Source: Flavobacterium sp. (lineage in GTDB: Bacteria > Bacteroidota > Bacteroidia > Flavobacteriales > Flavobacteriaceae). From it: a stretch of 64,000 bases of DNA. Positions 47,518-56,982 of this stretch are shown in pieces. The first letter of the stretch is position 1; each line of letters opens with the position of its first letter. Made by a program: the position numbers and the translations under genes. The notes below the pieces were generated by a model, which worked only from the letters and a program-made list of their open reading frames with translations, searched no databases and was not told the DNA's origin. The stretch covers positions 1 to 64,000 of the forward strand of contig NZ_JAPZSU010000011.1 of the NCBI RefSeq assembly GCF_027531905.1, given 5' to 3'.

Positions 47518-48128
47518 TATTTTACTTGTATTCTAAATAGTTGTTGTCCTTCTAAAAATCCTTCTAAAATATCATTTGGACGAACAGATGCTACTCCTGC
47601 TGGCGTACCAGTAAAAATAATGTCTCCAATTTTCAAAGTAAAAAACTGAGAAACGTAAGCAATCAACTCGTCAATCGCCCATAACATATGACTTGAGCAG
47701 CCTTTTTGAACTGTCTGTCCGTTATTGGTCAACTCAAATGTAAGATTTTCTAATGAACTAAATTGCGTTTTGGGTAAAAATTCTCCAATCACCGCCGATC
47801 CATCAAAAGCCTTTGCTTTTTCCCAAGGCAACCCTCTTTGTTTTAGTTTTTCCTGTAAATCTCTTGCTGTAAAATCAATTCCAACACTAATTTCATCATA
47901 ATATTTATGTGCAAACTTAGGTTCTATGTATTTTCCAACTTTACTAATTTTTACAATCAACTCAATTTCGTGATGAATATCTTCCGAAAATTCTGGAATC
48001 ACAAATGGATGCTGCTTTAGCAAAATAGCCGAATCAGGTTTCATAAAAACCACCGGTTCTGTTGGTCGTTCGTTTTTTAACTCTTCTATATGGTTGGCAT
48101 AATTTCTGCCTATGCAAATTATTTTCAT
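47517..48128 (-). CDS. Fumarylacetoacetate hydrolase family protein
   Basis: CIGRNYANHIEELKNERPTEPVVFMKPDSA. Confidence 0.95.
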   Translation of the reverse strand: MKIICIGRNYANHIEELKNERPTEPVVFMKPDSAILLKQHPFVIPEFSEDIHHEIELIVKISKVGKYIEPKFAHKYYDEISVGIDFTARDLQEKLKQRGLPWEKAKAFDGSAVIGEFLPKTQFSSLENLTFELTNNGQTVQKGCSSHMLWAIDELIAYVSQFFTLKIGDIIFTGTPAGVASVRPNDILEGFLEGQQLFRIQVK

Positions 48129-48203
48129 AACTTAAGTGAATAGTAAAAAGTAAAAAGTAATTAGCAAACACATACTATTCACTAATTACTTTCACTAATC
48201 ACT

Positions 48204-48974
48204 CTATTTTGTGTTTAACTTTCTTAATTTAATCGCTGTAAGCACTTTTTTGGTATACAGAGGAAAATCAGCATTTTGAATCCAACTAAAATACCCTGGT
48301 TCAGCCTCCAATACTTTTTCAACCTTAACACCTTTGTGTTTGCCAAAGGTAAAAATCTCTTCGTTGTCTTTATCAAAAGCTATCATCCCAGCAAAATCGG
48401 CTATTTTTTTTCGCGTGGTGAACTCTGACAAGACTTTCATATCGTTTTCCAACTCGGGATAACGATCCAATTGCGCTTTTAAAATTTCATAGGTCGCCAT
48501 GGTATCCGCCTCAGCAGAGTGGGCGTTTTCGAGGGAATTCCCAGTATAAAACTTTAAAGCTGCTGCTAATGTTCTCTCTTCTTTTTTATGAAAAATCGTT
48601 TGAACATCCACTGATACGCGATTTTTCATATCAAAATCAACTTCTGCCCTTAACAACTCTTCAGCTAATAAAGGTATATCAAAACGATCTGAATTGAATC
48701 CCGCCAAATCACTGTCTTTTATCATTGAGTACACTTGTGATGCTAGCTCATTAAAAGTTGGCTCATTGGCTACTTTTTCATTGGTTATCCCATGTACCGC
48801 AGTAGATTCAGCTGGGATTGGAATCGTTGGATTCACTAACCATGTTTTACTTTCTTTGTTTCCGTTTGGAAAAACTTTAAAAATTGAGATCTCTACAATA
48901 CGATCTTTTCCAATATCAATCCCAGTTGTTTCAAGATCAAAAAAACAAATTGGTCTATTTAGTTTCAGTTCCAT
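48204..48974 (-). CDS. DEDDh 3'-5' exonuclease (DnaQ-like)
   Basis: CFFDLETTGIDIGKDRIVEISIFKVFPNG...HSAEADTMATYEIL. Confidence 0.93.
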   Translation of the reverse strand: MELKLNRPICFFDLETTGIDIGKDRIVEISIFKVFPNGNKESKTWLVNPTIPIPAESTAVHGITNEKVANEPTFNELASQVYSMIKDSDLAGFNSDRFDIPLLAEELLRAEVDFDMKNRVSVDVQTIFHKKEERTLAAALKFYTGNSLENAHSAEADTMATYEILKAQLDRYPELENDMKVLSEFTTRKKIADFAGMIAFDKDNEEIFTFGKHKGVKVEKVLEAEPGYFSWIQNADFPLYTKKVLTAIKLRKLNTK

Positions 48975-49147
48975 TTTTGGTATTTATAAGAATGCAAATA
49001 TAATTCTTTAAAAATGATTAAATACAAGTGTTTAACCATTTTAGAATAAAACAAATGACATTGCAAGCTAAAAAAAATTAAAACACAAAAAAACCGACAA
49101 TTGAAATTTTCAACGTCGGTCTCTTCTGTTTTTTGTTTTATGGAGAA

Positions 49148-50458
49148 TTAAAAATCTCTATTTACATCAAAAGCTTCTAAATATTCAGCAACTCGTTTTA
49201 CAAAACTTCCACCCAAAGCTCCATCCACCACTCTATGGTCGTAAGAATGAGACAAGAACATTTTTTGACGAATTCCAATAAAATCACCTTCTGGGGTTTC
49301 AATAACCGCAGGCACTTTTCTAATGGCACCTAAAGCTAAAATACCCACTTGTGGCTGATTGATAATTGGTGTTCCAAAAACAGAACCAAAAGTTCCCACA
49401 TTAGTAACAGTATAAGTTCCTCCTTGCGTATCGTCTGGTTTTAATTTTCCAGCTTTAGCACGATTTCCTAAATCATTCACCGCTTTCGCCATTCCAACTA
49501 AATTCAATTGGTCTGCATTTTTGATAACAGGAACAATTAAATTTCCGTTTGGTAAAGCTGCTGCCATACCTAAATTGATATTTTTCTTTTTGATGATAAA
49601 ATCACCATCAACAGAAATATTCATTCCTGGGAAATCTTTTAATGCTTTGGCAACCGCTTCCATAAATATAGGAGTAAAAGTCAATTTCTCACCTTCTCTC
49701 TTTTCAAAAGCGGATTTAACTTTGTCTCTCCATTTTACAATATTCGTCACATCAACCTCAATAAATGATTGTACGTGAGCCGAAGTTTGAACAGAAGCTA
49801 CCATATAACCTGAAATTAGCTTACGCATTCTATCCATTTCTACAATTTCGTCTCCTCCATTAACAGAAACTGGAGCTGCTTTTGCCGCTACTGGTGTCGC
49901 CACAGGTGCGATGGTATCGACCATTAAGGATGGCGTTGCAGTAACTTTAGGTTGATTTCCTCTATTTTTAATGTATTCTAAAATATCTGCTTTGGTAATT
50001 CTTCCTCCTTTTCCTGTTCCAGAAATAGTCTGAAGTTCTGCTATAGAAATACCTTCTTCTTTTGCGATATTTTTTACCAAAGGCGATAAAAACTTATCCG
50101 ATTCGGTAAAATCTACTGGAGCAAGTACCGTTTCTTTGGCTACTTCTATCGCTTTTTCGATGACTACTACTTCTTCTGGTACTTCATTCGCAACAACAGA
50201 TTCCGTAACTGCACCACCTTCGGTTTCAATAATAGCAATGGTTTGCCCTACTTGAACCAAATCATTTACCTGAAATAATTGCTCAACCAACACTCCCGAA
50301 ACTTCGCTTGGGACTTCGCTATCCACTTTATCTGTTGCAATTTCTAAAACTGCTTCATCCGCTTCAATTTTGTCTCCAACTTGTTTCAACCAATTGGTAA
50401 TGGTTGCTTCTGCAACACTTTCTCCCATTTTTGGAAGCTTTAATTCAAATCTTGCCAT
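49148..50458 (-). CDS. 2-oxoacid dehydrogenase E2 (dihydrolipoamide acyltransferase)
   Basis: Lipoyl domain EADEAVLEIATDKVDSEVPS; E3-binding domain; C-terminal HSYDHRVVDGALGG. Confidence 0.95.
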   Translation of the reverse strand: MARFELKLPKMGESVAEATITNWLKQVGDKIEADEAVLEIATDKVDSEVPSEVSGVLVEQLFQVNDLVQVGQTIAIIETEGGAVTESVVANEVPEEVVVIEKAIEVAKETVLAPVDFTESDKFLSPLVKNIAKEEGISIAELQTISGTGKGGRITKADILEYIKNRGNQPKVTATPSLMVDTIAPVATPVAAKAAPVSVNGGDEIVEMDRMRKLISGYMVASVQTSAHVQSFIEVDVTNIVKWRDKVKSAFEKREGEKLTFTPIFMEAVAKALKDFPGMNISVDGDFIIKKKNINLGMAAALPNGNLIVPVIKNADQLNLVGMAKAVNDLGNRAKAGKLKPDDTQGGTYTVTNVGTFGSVFGTPIINQPQVGILALGAIRKVPAVIETPEGDFIGIRQKMFLSHSYDHRVVDGALGGSFVKRVAEYLEAFDVNRDF

Positions 50459-50541
50459 ATTATTAACCTAAAAGGTGTTTTTTATTTTTCGCTTGCGAAA
50501 TTAATAAATAATTTAAATATAAATTACATTTAATGTAATTT

Positions 50542-51705
50542 TTACCGAATTTTTAAAATCATACCTCTTTCGTTATTATTATTACTTCCAATCAAAAAAT
50601 TAGAACTTTTTGGGATAATTTTAAAAGTAAATCCTTGATTTTTTAGCGATTCTAAAATCGTGAGGCATTCTTTAAAAGAAATATCCTCATTATCAAGAAT
50701 TATTTCTGTTCTTTCATTTGTTTTAAAAAGACACGAATTTACCATTTTTTCTCCTTCAAAAGGTTGCAAAACGACTTTTTTTCCTAAAACAGACTCTAAT
50801 TCTTCCACCAATTTATCATTTGAAGACAACAACAAATAATGATTTGGCGCTTTGATTTTTTTGGATTTTCCTTGTATTCTTTTTAATGCCGAAAAAAAGA
50901 AAATACCTATCTGCATAAATAGCTCAAAGAAAAACGGAACCTTAAAATGTTTTTGATAAAAAAAACGCATCGCTTGTTGAAAGCGTTTCATATAAGCGCC
51001 GTCTTTGATAGTGCTTTCTCCTTTATAATGCAAAACAGTAGTATCGTGAAAATAAAAATTGTCTTTCCCTTTTTGTAACACTAAATAGGACAAATCGATA
51101 TCATCGGAATACATAAAGCAGTTTTCATCGAATCCACCGACTTCAAGATAGACTTTTCTTGACATAAACATAAAAGCACCGACTAATATATCTACTTTGC
51201 CTGTTTGATTTGACCGAAGATGAGAAGCATAATATTTGGTAAAGAAAGAGACCTTAGGAAAACATCGATACAAACCCATTATTTTTGTAAAAGCTACCCA
51301 AGGTGTTGGAATCCCACGCTTACTTTCTGGTAAAAAATTACCTGAGCCATCAACCAATTTTACCCCGACAATTCCAAGATTTTTTTGTGCTTTGGCAAAA
51401 GCCAATACTTTTACAAAAGTATCCTCAGCAACTACAGTGTCTGGGTTCAAAATACAGATATACTCCCCTTGAGCTGCTGCTACTCCAATGTTATTGCCAA
51501 TTGAAAAACCTAGATTTTCGCTATTTTGAATGAGTTTGACTTCTGGAAAACGCGTTTGCATCATAGCACAACTATCATCGGAAGAAGCATTATCGACAAC
51601 AATAATTTCGCCTTCAATGTTTTCTAGCGCTTTTTGAACGCTAAGTACACATTGTTCCAAGAAATAGCGAACGTTGTAGTTAAGAATGATAATTGATAGT
51701 TGCAT
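50542..51705 (-). CDS. Glycosyltransferase family 2
   Basis: LSIIILNYNVRYFLEQCVLSVQKAL...VVDNASSDDS. Confidence 0.94.
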   Translation of the reverse strand: MQLSIIILNYNVRYFLEQCVLSVQKALENIEGEIIVVDNASSDDSCAMMQTRFPEVKLIQNSENLGFSIGNNIGVAAAQGEYICILNPDTVVAEDTFVKVLAFAKAQKNLGIVGVKLVDGSGNFLPESKRGIPTPWVAFTKIMGLYRCFPKVSFFTKYYASHLRSNQTGKVDILVGAFMFMSRKVYLEVGGFDENCFMYSDDIDLSYLVLQKGKDNFYFHDTTVLHYKGESTIKDGAYMKRFQQAMRFFYQKHFKVPFFFELFMQIGIFFFSALKRIQGKSKKIKAPNHYLLLSSNDKLVEELESVLGKKVVLQPFEGEKMVNSCLFKTNERTEIILDNEDISFKECLTILESLKNQGFTFKIIPKSSNFLIGSNNNNERGMILKIR

Positions 51706-51819
51706 AATACAAATGTAATTTGAAAACCTTCTTTTAAAAATTTAAATAATAATTCTTATTCAGAAAAAAATGCCACAAATGTATTTGTTTATTTTTACAA
51801 CATCATTCGAAAAAATACT

Positions 51820-52737
51820 ATGAAAAATTTTTTATTTATATTGTTTTGTATTTCAAAATCCTACAGCCAAAGCTACACAAATAGCAACAGCAAAGAAACA
51901 CCTTCAAGTATAAAAACAATAAAAATAAAATCATCCGTAAAATTATCAGATACAATAAAAGAAACCTCTGGTTTATTGTTCTTTGACAATCAACTATGGA
52001 CTCATAATGACGATAGCGGTGCTACAATTTATGGACTAAATACTTCAGGTGCAATTCAGAAAAAAATCACGCTCAAACAAATCAATAACAAGGATTGGGA
52101 GGCCATCTTTCAGGATAGTTTATACATTTATATAGGTAACTTTGGCAACAATTACAAAGGCAATAGAAAAGATTTAAGTATTTACAGAATTGAAAAAAAA
52201 TCGTTTTATGACACCACACCCATCATTGACACTATCGCTTTTTCGTATGCTAAACAAACCGATTTCTCTGCCCAAAAAGCAAATACTACCAACTTTGATT
52301 GTGAAGCTTTTGTGATTTTAAAAGACAGTATTTATTTGTTTACTAAAGAATGGAGTTCAAGAAAAACTAGCATCTATTCATTACCAAAAACACCTGGGAA
52401 TTATACAGCGCAGCACCAAGAAACACTCAATGTAAAAGGATTAATTACAGACGCAACTGTAGTACCAACAAAAAAAGGCATCGTTTTATGTGGTTATTCC
52501 AAAACACTTCAGCCCTTTGTTTTTGTAATAGATGATTATCAAAACAATGCCTTTTGGAAGGGTAAAAAACGTAAAATAAAAATTAAACTTCCGTTTCATC
52601 AAATTGAAGGAATCACAACCGATGACGGCAAAATATTTTATCTAACCAACGAAGCAACTATAAAAAAACCTTTCATAAACACTTCTCCGCAATTACACAC
52701 TCTCGATTTGAGTAGCTTTTTAAAGTCACAAAACTAG
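51820..52737 (+). CDS. Secreted beta-propeller-like protein, paralogue of 20598..21476
   Basis: Shared motif order: IKETSGL, NKDWEAIF, IGNFGNNYKGNRKDLSIYRI, NFDCEAFVILKDSIYLFTKE. Confidence 0.8.
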   Translation: MKNFLFILFCISKSYSQSYTNSNSKETPSSIKTIKIKSSVKLSDTIKETSGLLFFDNQLWTHNDDSGATIYGLNTSGAIQKKITLKQINNKDWEAIFQDSLYIYIGNFGNNYKGNRKDLSIYRIEKKSFYDTTPIIDTIAFSYAKQTDFSAQKANTTNFDCEAFVILKDSIYLFTKEWSSRKTSIYSLPKTPGNYTAQHQETLNVKGLITDATVVPTKKGIVLCGYSKTLQPFVFVIDDYQNNAFWKGKKRKIKIKLPFHQIEGITTDDGKIFYLTNEATIKKPFINTSPQLHTLDLSSFLKSQN

Positions 52738-52814
52738 AAGTAACACCTAACCATTTGAATAGTAAGGATAGCAACTTCCGTTTTAAAAACTTACTTTTGC
52801 AAAAAATTACACTC

Positions 52815-54677
52815 GTGAATTACCTTTCTGTAGAAAATATATCAAAATCTTTTGGAGAACGAACACTCTTTAAAGACATTTCGTTCGGAATCAACAAAGA
52901 CCAAAAAATTGCTTTTATTGCTAAAAATGGTTCTGGAAAAACAACAATAATGAGCATTATTAATGGTCTTGATGAACCTGATACTGGGCAAGTTGTTTTA
53001 AGAAAAAGCATCAGAATGGCTTTTTTATCTCAGGATAATAAATTACAAGACGAATTAACAATCGAGGAAAGTATTTTTGCTTCCGATAACGAAAGTTTGA
53101 AAGTTATTGAAGCCTATGAAAAAGCGCTAGAAAACCCAGAAGACGAAGAAGCTTACCAAAAGGCTTTCGACGCTATGGACCGTCATAATGCTTGGGATTT
53201 TGAAACACAATACAAACAAATTCTATTCAAATTAAAACTAGAGGACTTCAAACTTAAAGTAAAAAGTCTCTCTGGAGGTCAAAAAAAGCGATTATCACTA
53301 GCCATTATCTTGATTAATCGCCCAGATTTATTGATTCTTGACGAACCAACGAATCACCTCGATTTGGAAATGATTGAATGGTTGGAGAGCTATTTTGCAA
53401 AAGAAAACATCACCTTGTTTATGGTTACACACGACCGTTTCTTTTTGGAGCGCGTATGTAATGAAATCATTGAACTCGACAACGGAAAAATATACCAATA
53501 CAAAGGCAATTACTCTTATTATTTAGAAAAGAAAGAAGAACGTATTGCCTCAGAAAATGCTAGTGTAGATAAAGCTCAAAATTTATTTGTAAAAGAGCTT
53601 GAATGGATGCGTCGTCAACCAAAAGCCAGAACTACAAAATCCAAATCACGTCAAGACGATTTTTATGTAATTAAAGAAAAAGCACAAAGTCGTAGAAAAG
53701 AAAACGTAGTTGAACTCGAAATTAATATGGAGCGAATGGGAAGTAAAATCGTAGAGCTTCATAAAATTTCCAAAAAGTTCAAGGATCACGTTATTCTAGA
53801 TAATTTTAGTTATGATTTTCAACGTGGTGAACGTATCGGAATTATTGGCAAAAACGGAACTGGAAAATCAACCTTCTTAAACCTACTTACTGGCACACTT
53901 CCTTTAGACAATGGAAAAGTGGTAGTTGGAGACACAATCAAAATTGGATATTACACACAAAGCGGTATCAACCCAAAACCAGGACAACGTGTAATTGATG
54001 TAATTAAGGAGTACGGAGAATTCATCCCTTTAGCCAAAGGAAGAATGATTTCTGCATCACAATTATTAGAACGTTTTCTATTTGATGCAAAAAAACAATA
54101 CGATTATGTAGAAAAATTGAGTGGCGGCGAATTAAAACGATTGTATTTATGTACCGTATTAATTCAGAATCCAAACTTTTTGATTCTGGATGAACCAACA
54201 AATGATTTAGACATTGTAACGCTGAATGTCTTAGAAAGTTTTCTTTTAGATTACCCAGGTTGTTTGGTGGTGGTATCGCACGATCGTTATTTTATGGATA
54301 AAATCGTAGACCAATTATTTGTATTTAGAGGACAAGGCGAAATAGAAACTTTCCCTGGAAATTACTCAGACTTTAGAGCTTATGAAGACAGTAACGATGT
54401 GATTCAAAAAGAAGACAATAAAGCAGAAAAAAAAGAATGGAAGCAAAATAATCCATCGGGAAATTTAACGTTCAACGAACAAAAAGAATTCCAAAAAATT
54501 GAACGCGAAATCAAAGATTTAGAGCTAGAAAAAGCAAAAATAGAACAACTTTTCTCAGACGGAAAAGTTGCCGATGCAGAAATCGAGAAAAAAGCCAAAG
54601 AATTAGAAAACATCATCAAAAAAATTGAAAGCAAAGAAGAACGCTGGTTTGAACTTTTAGCCAAATCAGAAGGATAA
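52815..54677 (+). CDS. ABC-F family ATP-binding protein (GTG start)
   Basis: Two ATPase cassettes: GSGKTTIMSII/LSGGQKKRLSLA and GTGKSTFLNLL/LSGGELKRLYLC. Confidence 0.95.
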   Translation: MNYLSVENISKSFGERTLFKDISFGINKDQKIAFIAKNGSGKTTIMSIINGLDEPDTGQVVLRKSIRMAFLSQDNKLQDELTIEESIFASDNESLKVIEAYEKALENPEDEEAYQKAFDAMDRHNAWDFETQYKQILFKLKLEDFKLKVKSLSGGQKKRLSLAIILINRPDLLILDEPTNHLDLEMIEWLESYFAKENITLFMVTHDRFFLERVCNEIIELDNGKIYQYKGNYSYYLEKKEERIASENASVDKAQNLFVKELEWMRRQPKARTTKSKSRQDDFYVIKEKAQSRRKENVVELEINMERMGSKIVELHKISKKFKDHVILDNFSYDFQRGERIGIIGKNGTGKSTFLNLLTGTLPLDNGKVVVGDTIKIGYYTQSGINPKPGQRVIDVIKEYGEFIPLAKGRMISASQLLERFLFDAKKQYDYVEKLSGGELKRLYLCTVLIQNPNFLILDEPTNDLDIVTLNVLESFLLDYPGCLVVVSHDRYFMDKIVDQLFVFRGQGEIETFPGNYSDFRAYEDSNDVIQKEDNKAEKKEWKQNNPSGNLTFNEQKEFQKIEREIKDLELEKAKIEQLFSDGKVADAEIEKKAKELENIIKKIESKEERWFELLAKSEG

Positions 54678-54756
54678 TATTTTTAAAGTTTTCTTAAATA
54701 TTTTTCCATAAAATACCGAAAGCTTATTTTAGCGATTATTAAAAATTATAGTAAAA

Positions 54757-55215
54757 ATGAAAAAATTAACATCAGCATTTATGCTCCTAACCTTATTTGT
54801 TTCTTGTAGTTTAGACAAAAACGAAGTGGTTGACTATACTGCACAAAACGAACAAGAAATCAAAGATTATCTCACTAAAAATAATTTATCAGCCAAAAGA
54901 ACAAATTCAGGTTTATATTATATCATCAATGAAGAAGGCACCGGAGAACATCCTACAGCCACTTCTAATGTTACGGTGATTTACAAAGGATATTTTACTA
55001 ATGGAACTGTGTTTGATCAAAGTAAACCCGAAGGTTTTACTGTTGGACTTAATCAAGTAATCAAAGGATGGACAGAAGGAATTCCGTATTTTAAAAAGGG
55101 AGGTAGTGGCGTTCTTTTGGTTCCGGCGCATCTTGGTTACGGGAGTTTTGATTATGGGCCAATTCCAGGAGGCTCGGTTTTATTATTCGACATAAAATTG
55201 GTTTCGATAAACTAA
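54757..55215 (+). CDS. FKBP-type peptidyl-prolyl isomerase lipoprotein
   Basis: VIYKGYFTNGTVFDQS...KGWTEGIPYFKKGGSGVLLVPAHLGYG. Confidence 0.94.
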   Translation: MKKLTSAFMLLTLFVSCSLDKNEVVDYTAQNEQEIKDYLTKNNLSAKRTNSGLYYIINEEGTGEHPTATSNVTVIYKGYFTNGTVFDQSKPEGFTVGLNQVIKGWTEGIPYFKKGGSGVLLVPAHLGYGSFDYGPIPGGSVLLFDIKLVSIN

Positions 55216-55238
55216 TTCTGAAACCAAAAAACATAGTA

Positions 55239-55272
55239 AAGTCACAACTAGAATTATTTTGTTGTGACTTTT
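55239..55272 (+). terminator. Terminator
   Basis: AAAGTCACAAC...GTTGTGACTTTTTTTT. Confidence 0.88.
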
Positions 55273-55374
55273 TTTTGTGCTTTGATGCAAATTCTTCTTT
55301 TTTGTGTTTTTCTTTGCAGCAAGAGTTGTATGGATCTTTTTAAACTTTCAGCTATTAAAATCTTTTGACACTAT

Positions 55375-56154
55375 ATGCTTTTTCAAATAAAATCCTATTT
55401 ACATTTCCTTTGGAACTCCAAAAACGAACATGGGGTGCATTCGCCTTTCGTTTTTTCTTTAGTCACAAAATGTTTTTATGACAAAAAAAACAAACCCGAA
55501 TATGCCATTATAAAAGACTACCGATTGGCATTACTAAAAAACAAAAACACTATCAATGTTACTGATTTTGGGGCCGGTTCAAGAGTTTTCAAATCCAATA
55601 CCCGACAAATTGCTCAGATTGCAAAAACTGCTGGTATTTCGTCAAAACGAGCCAAGTTATTATTCCGAATAACACAGTATTTTCAGCCAAAATCAATTTT
55701 AGAAATCGGTACTTCCTTGGGATTGGCGACTTCTGCTCTAGCTTTAGGCAATCCAAAGGCCAAGCTAACGACTCTAGAGGGCTGTCCCGAAACTTCAAAA
55801 ATAGCCAAAGAGCAATTTCAACAATTCAACTTTAACACAATTGAATCAATTACTAGTCAATTCGAATCATTCTTGAATACTGATAATCTCTATTTAAAAA
55901 ACTATGACCTCATTTACTTTGACGGCAATCATTCAAAAGAAGCAACTTTAGCTTACTTTGAACAATTATTACCGACCATAAACAATGAAACCCTTTGGAT
56001 TTTTGACGATATTCATTGGTCATCAGCTATGGAAGAAGCTTGGGAACAAATAAAAGAACACCCAAAGGTTCGAGTTACAATAGACACCTTTCAGTGGGGA
56101 TTAGTTTTTTTTAGAGAAGAACAAGCCAAAGAGCATTTTACAATTCGCTTATAA
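55375..56154 (+). CDS. Class I SAM-dependent (O-)methyltransferase
   Basis: SILEIGTSLGLATSALALGNPKAKLTTLEG; IYFDGNHSKEATLAYFEQLLP. Confidence 0.9.
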   Translation: MLFQIKSYLHFLWNSKNEHGVHSPFVFSLVTKCFYDKKNKPEYAIIKDYRLALLKNKNTINVTDFGAGSRVFKSNTRQIAQIAKTAGISSKRAKLLFRITQYFQPKSILEIGTSLGLATSALALGNPKAKLTTLEGCPETSKIAKEQFQQFNFNTIESITSQFESFLNTDNLYLKNYDLIYFDGNHSKEATLAYFEQLLPTINNETLWIFDDIHWSSAMEEAWEQIKEHPKVRVTIDTFQWGLVFFREEQAKEHFTIRL

Positions 56155-56271
56155 AAAAAATTAAAATTACGATAAAGTTGTAACGGAAATCAAATTCGGT
56201 CAACTAATAAAAATCTATTTCGTATTTTTAAAATCGAATTTAAAACAACATTAATCTTTATTCAATAGTCG

Positions 56272-56958
56272 ATGGCAGAATCACTAATTAAAATAACCAA
56301 TATTAAACGAAATTTTTCATTGGGCAACGAAACCGTTTATGTACTAAAAGGAATTGATTTAGAAATAAAAAAAGGAGAATATGTTGCTTTAATGGGACCA
56401 TCTGGCTCTGGAAAATCAACATTGATGAATCTTTTAGGCTGTCTAGACACCCCAACTTCTGGCAATTACATCCTTAACGGAAAAGATGTTAGTAAAATGA
56501 AAGATGATGAATTGGCCGAAATTAGAAACAAAGAAATTGGCTTCGTTTTTCAAACTTTTAACCTTTTGCCAAGAACAACTGCACTAGATAATGTCGCTTT
56601 ACCAATGATTTATGCTGGCTACTCTAAATCAGAACGTGTAGCAAGAGCCACGGATGTACTTCAACAAGTAAATCTAGCCGATAGAATGGACCATCAACCT
56701 AACCAACTTTCGGGAGGTCAACGTCAGCGTGTTGCTATTGCAAGAGCCCTTGTCAACAAACCCTCTATCATTCTTGCTGATGAACCAACAGGAAATCTAG
56801 ACAGTAAAACTTCTGTTGAAATTATGAAGTTATTTGGTGACATTCACGCAAAAGGCAATACCGTTATCTTAGTTACCCACGAGGAAGATATTGCTGCTTA
56901 TGCGCACCGCGTAATTCGTTTACGAGATGGCTTGATTGAAACTGACACTACAAAGTAA
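56272..56958 (+). CDS. ABC transporter ATP-binding protein (LolD/MacB type)
   Basis: [56 protein letters not shown]. Confidence 0.95.
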   Translation: MAESLIKITNIKRNFSLGNETVYVLKGIDLEIKKGEYVALMGPSGSGKSTLMNLLGCLDTPTSGNYILNGKDVSKMKDDELAEIRNKEIGFVFQTFNLLPRTTALDNVALPMIYAGYSKSERVARATDVLQQVNLADRMDHQPNQLSGGQRQRVAIARALVNKPSIILADEPTGNLDSKTSVEIMKLFGDIHAKGNTVILVTHEEDIAAYAHRVIRLRDGLIETDTTK

Positions 56959-56982
56959 TTTACATTAACCAAGACTATAAAT

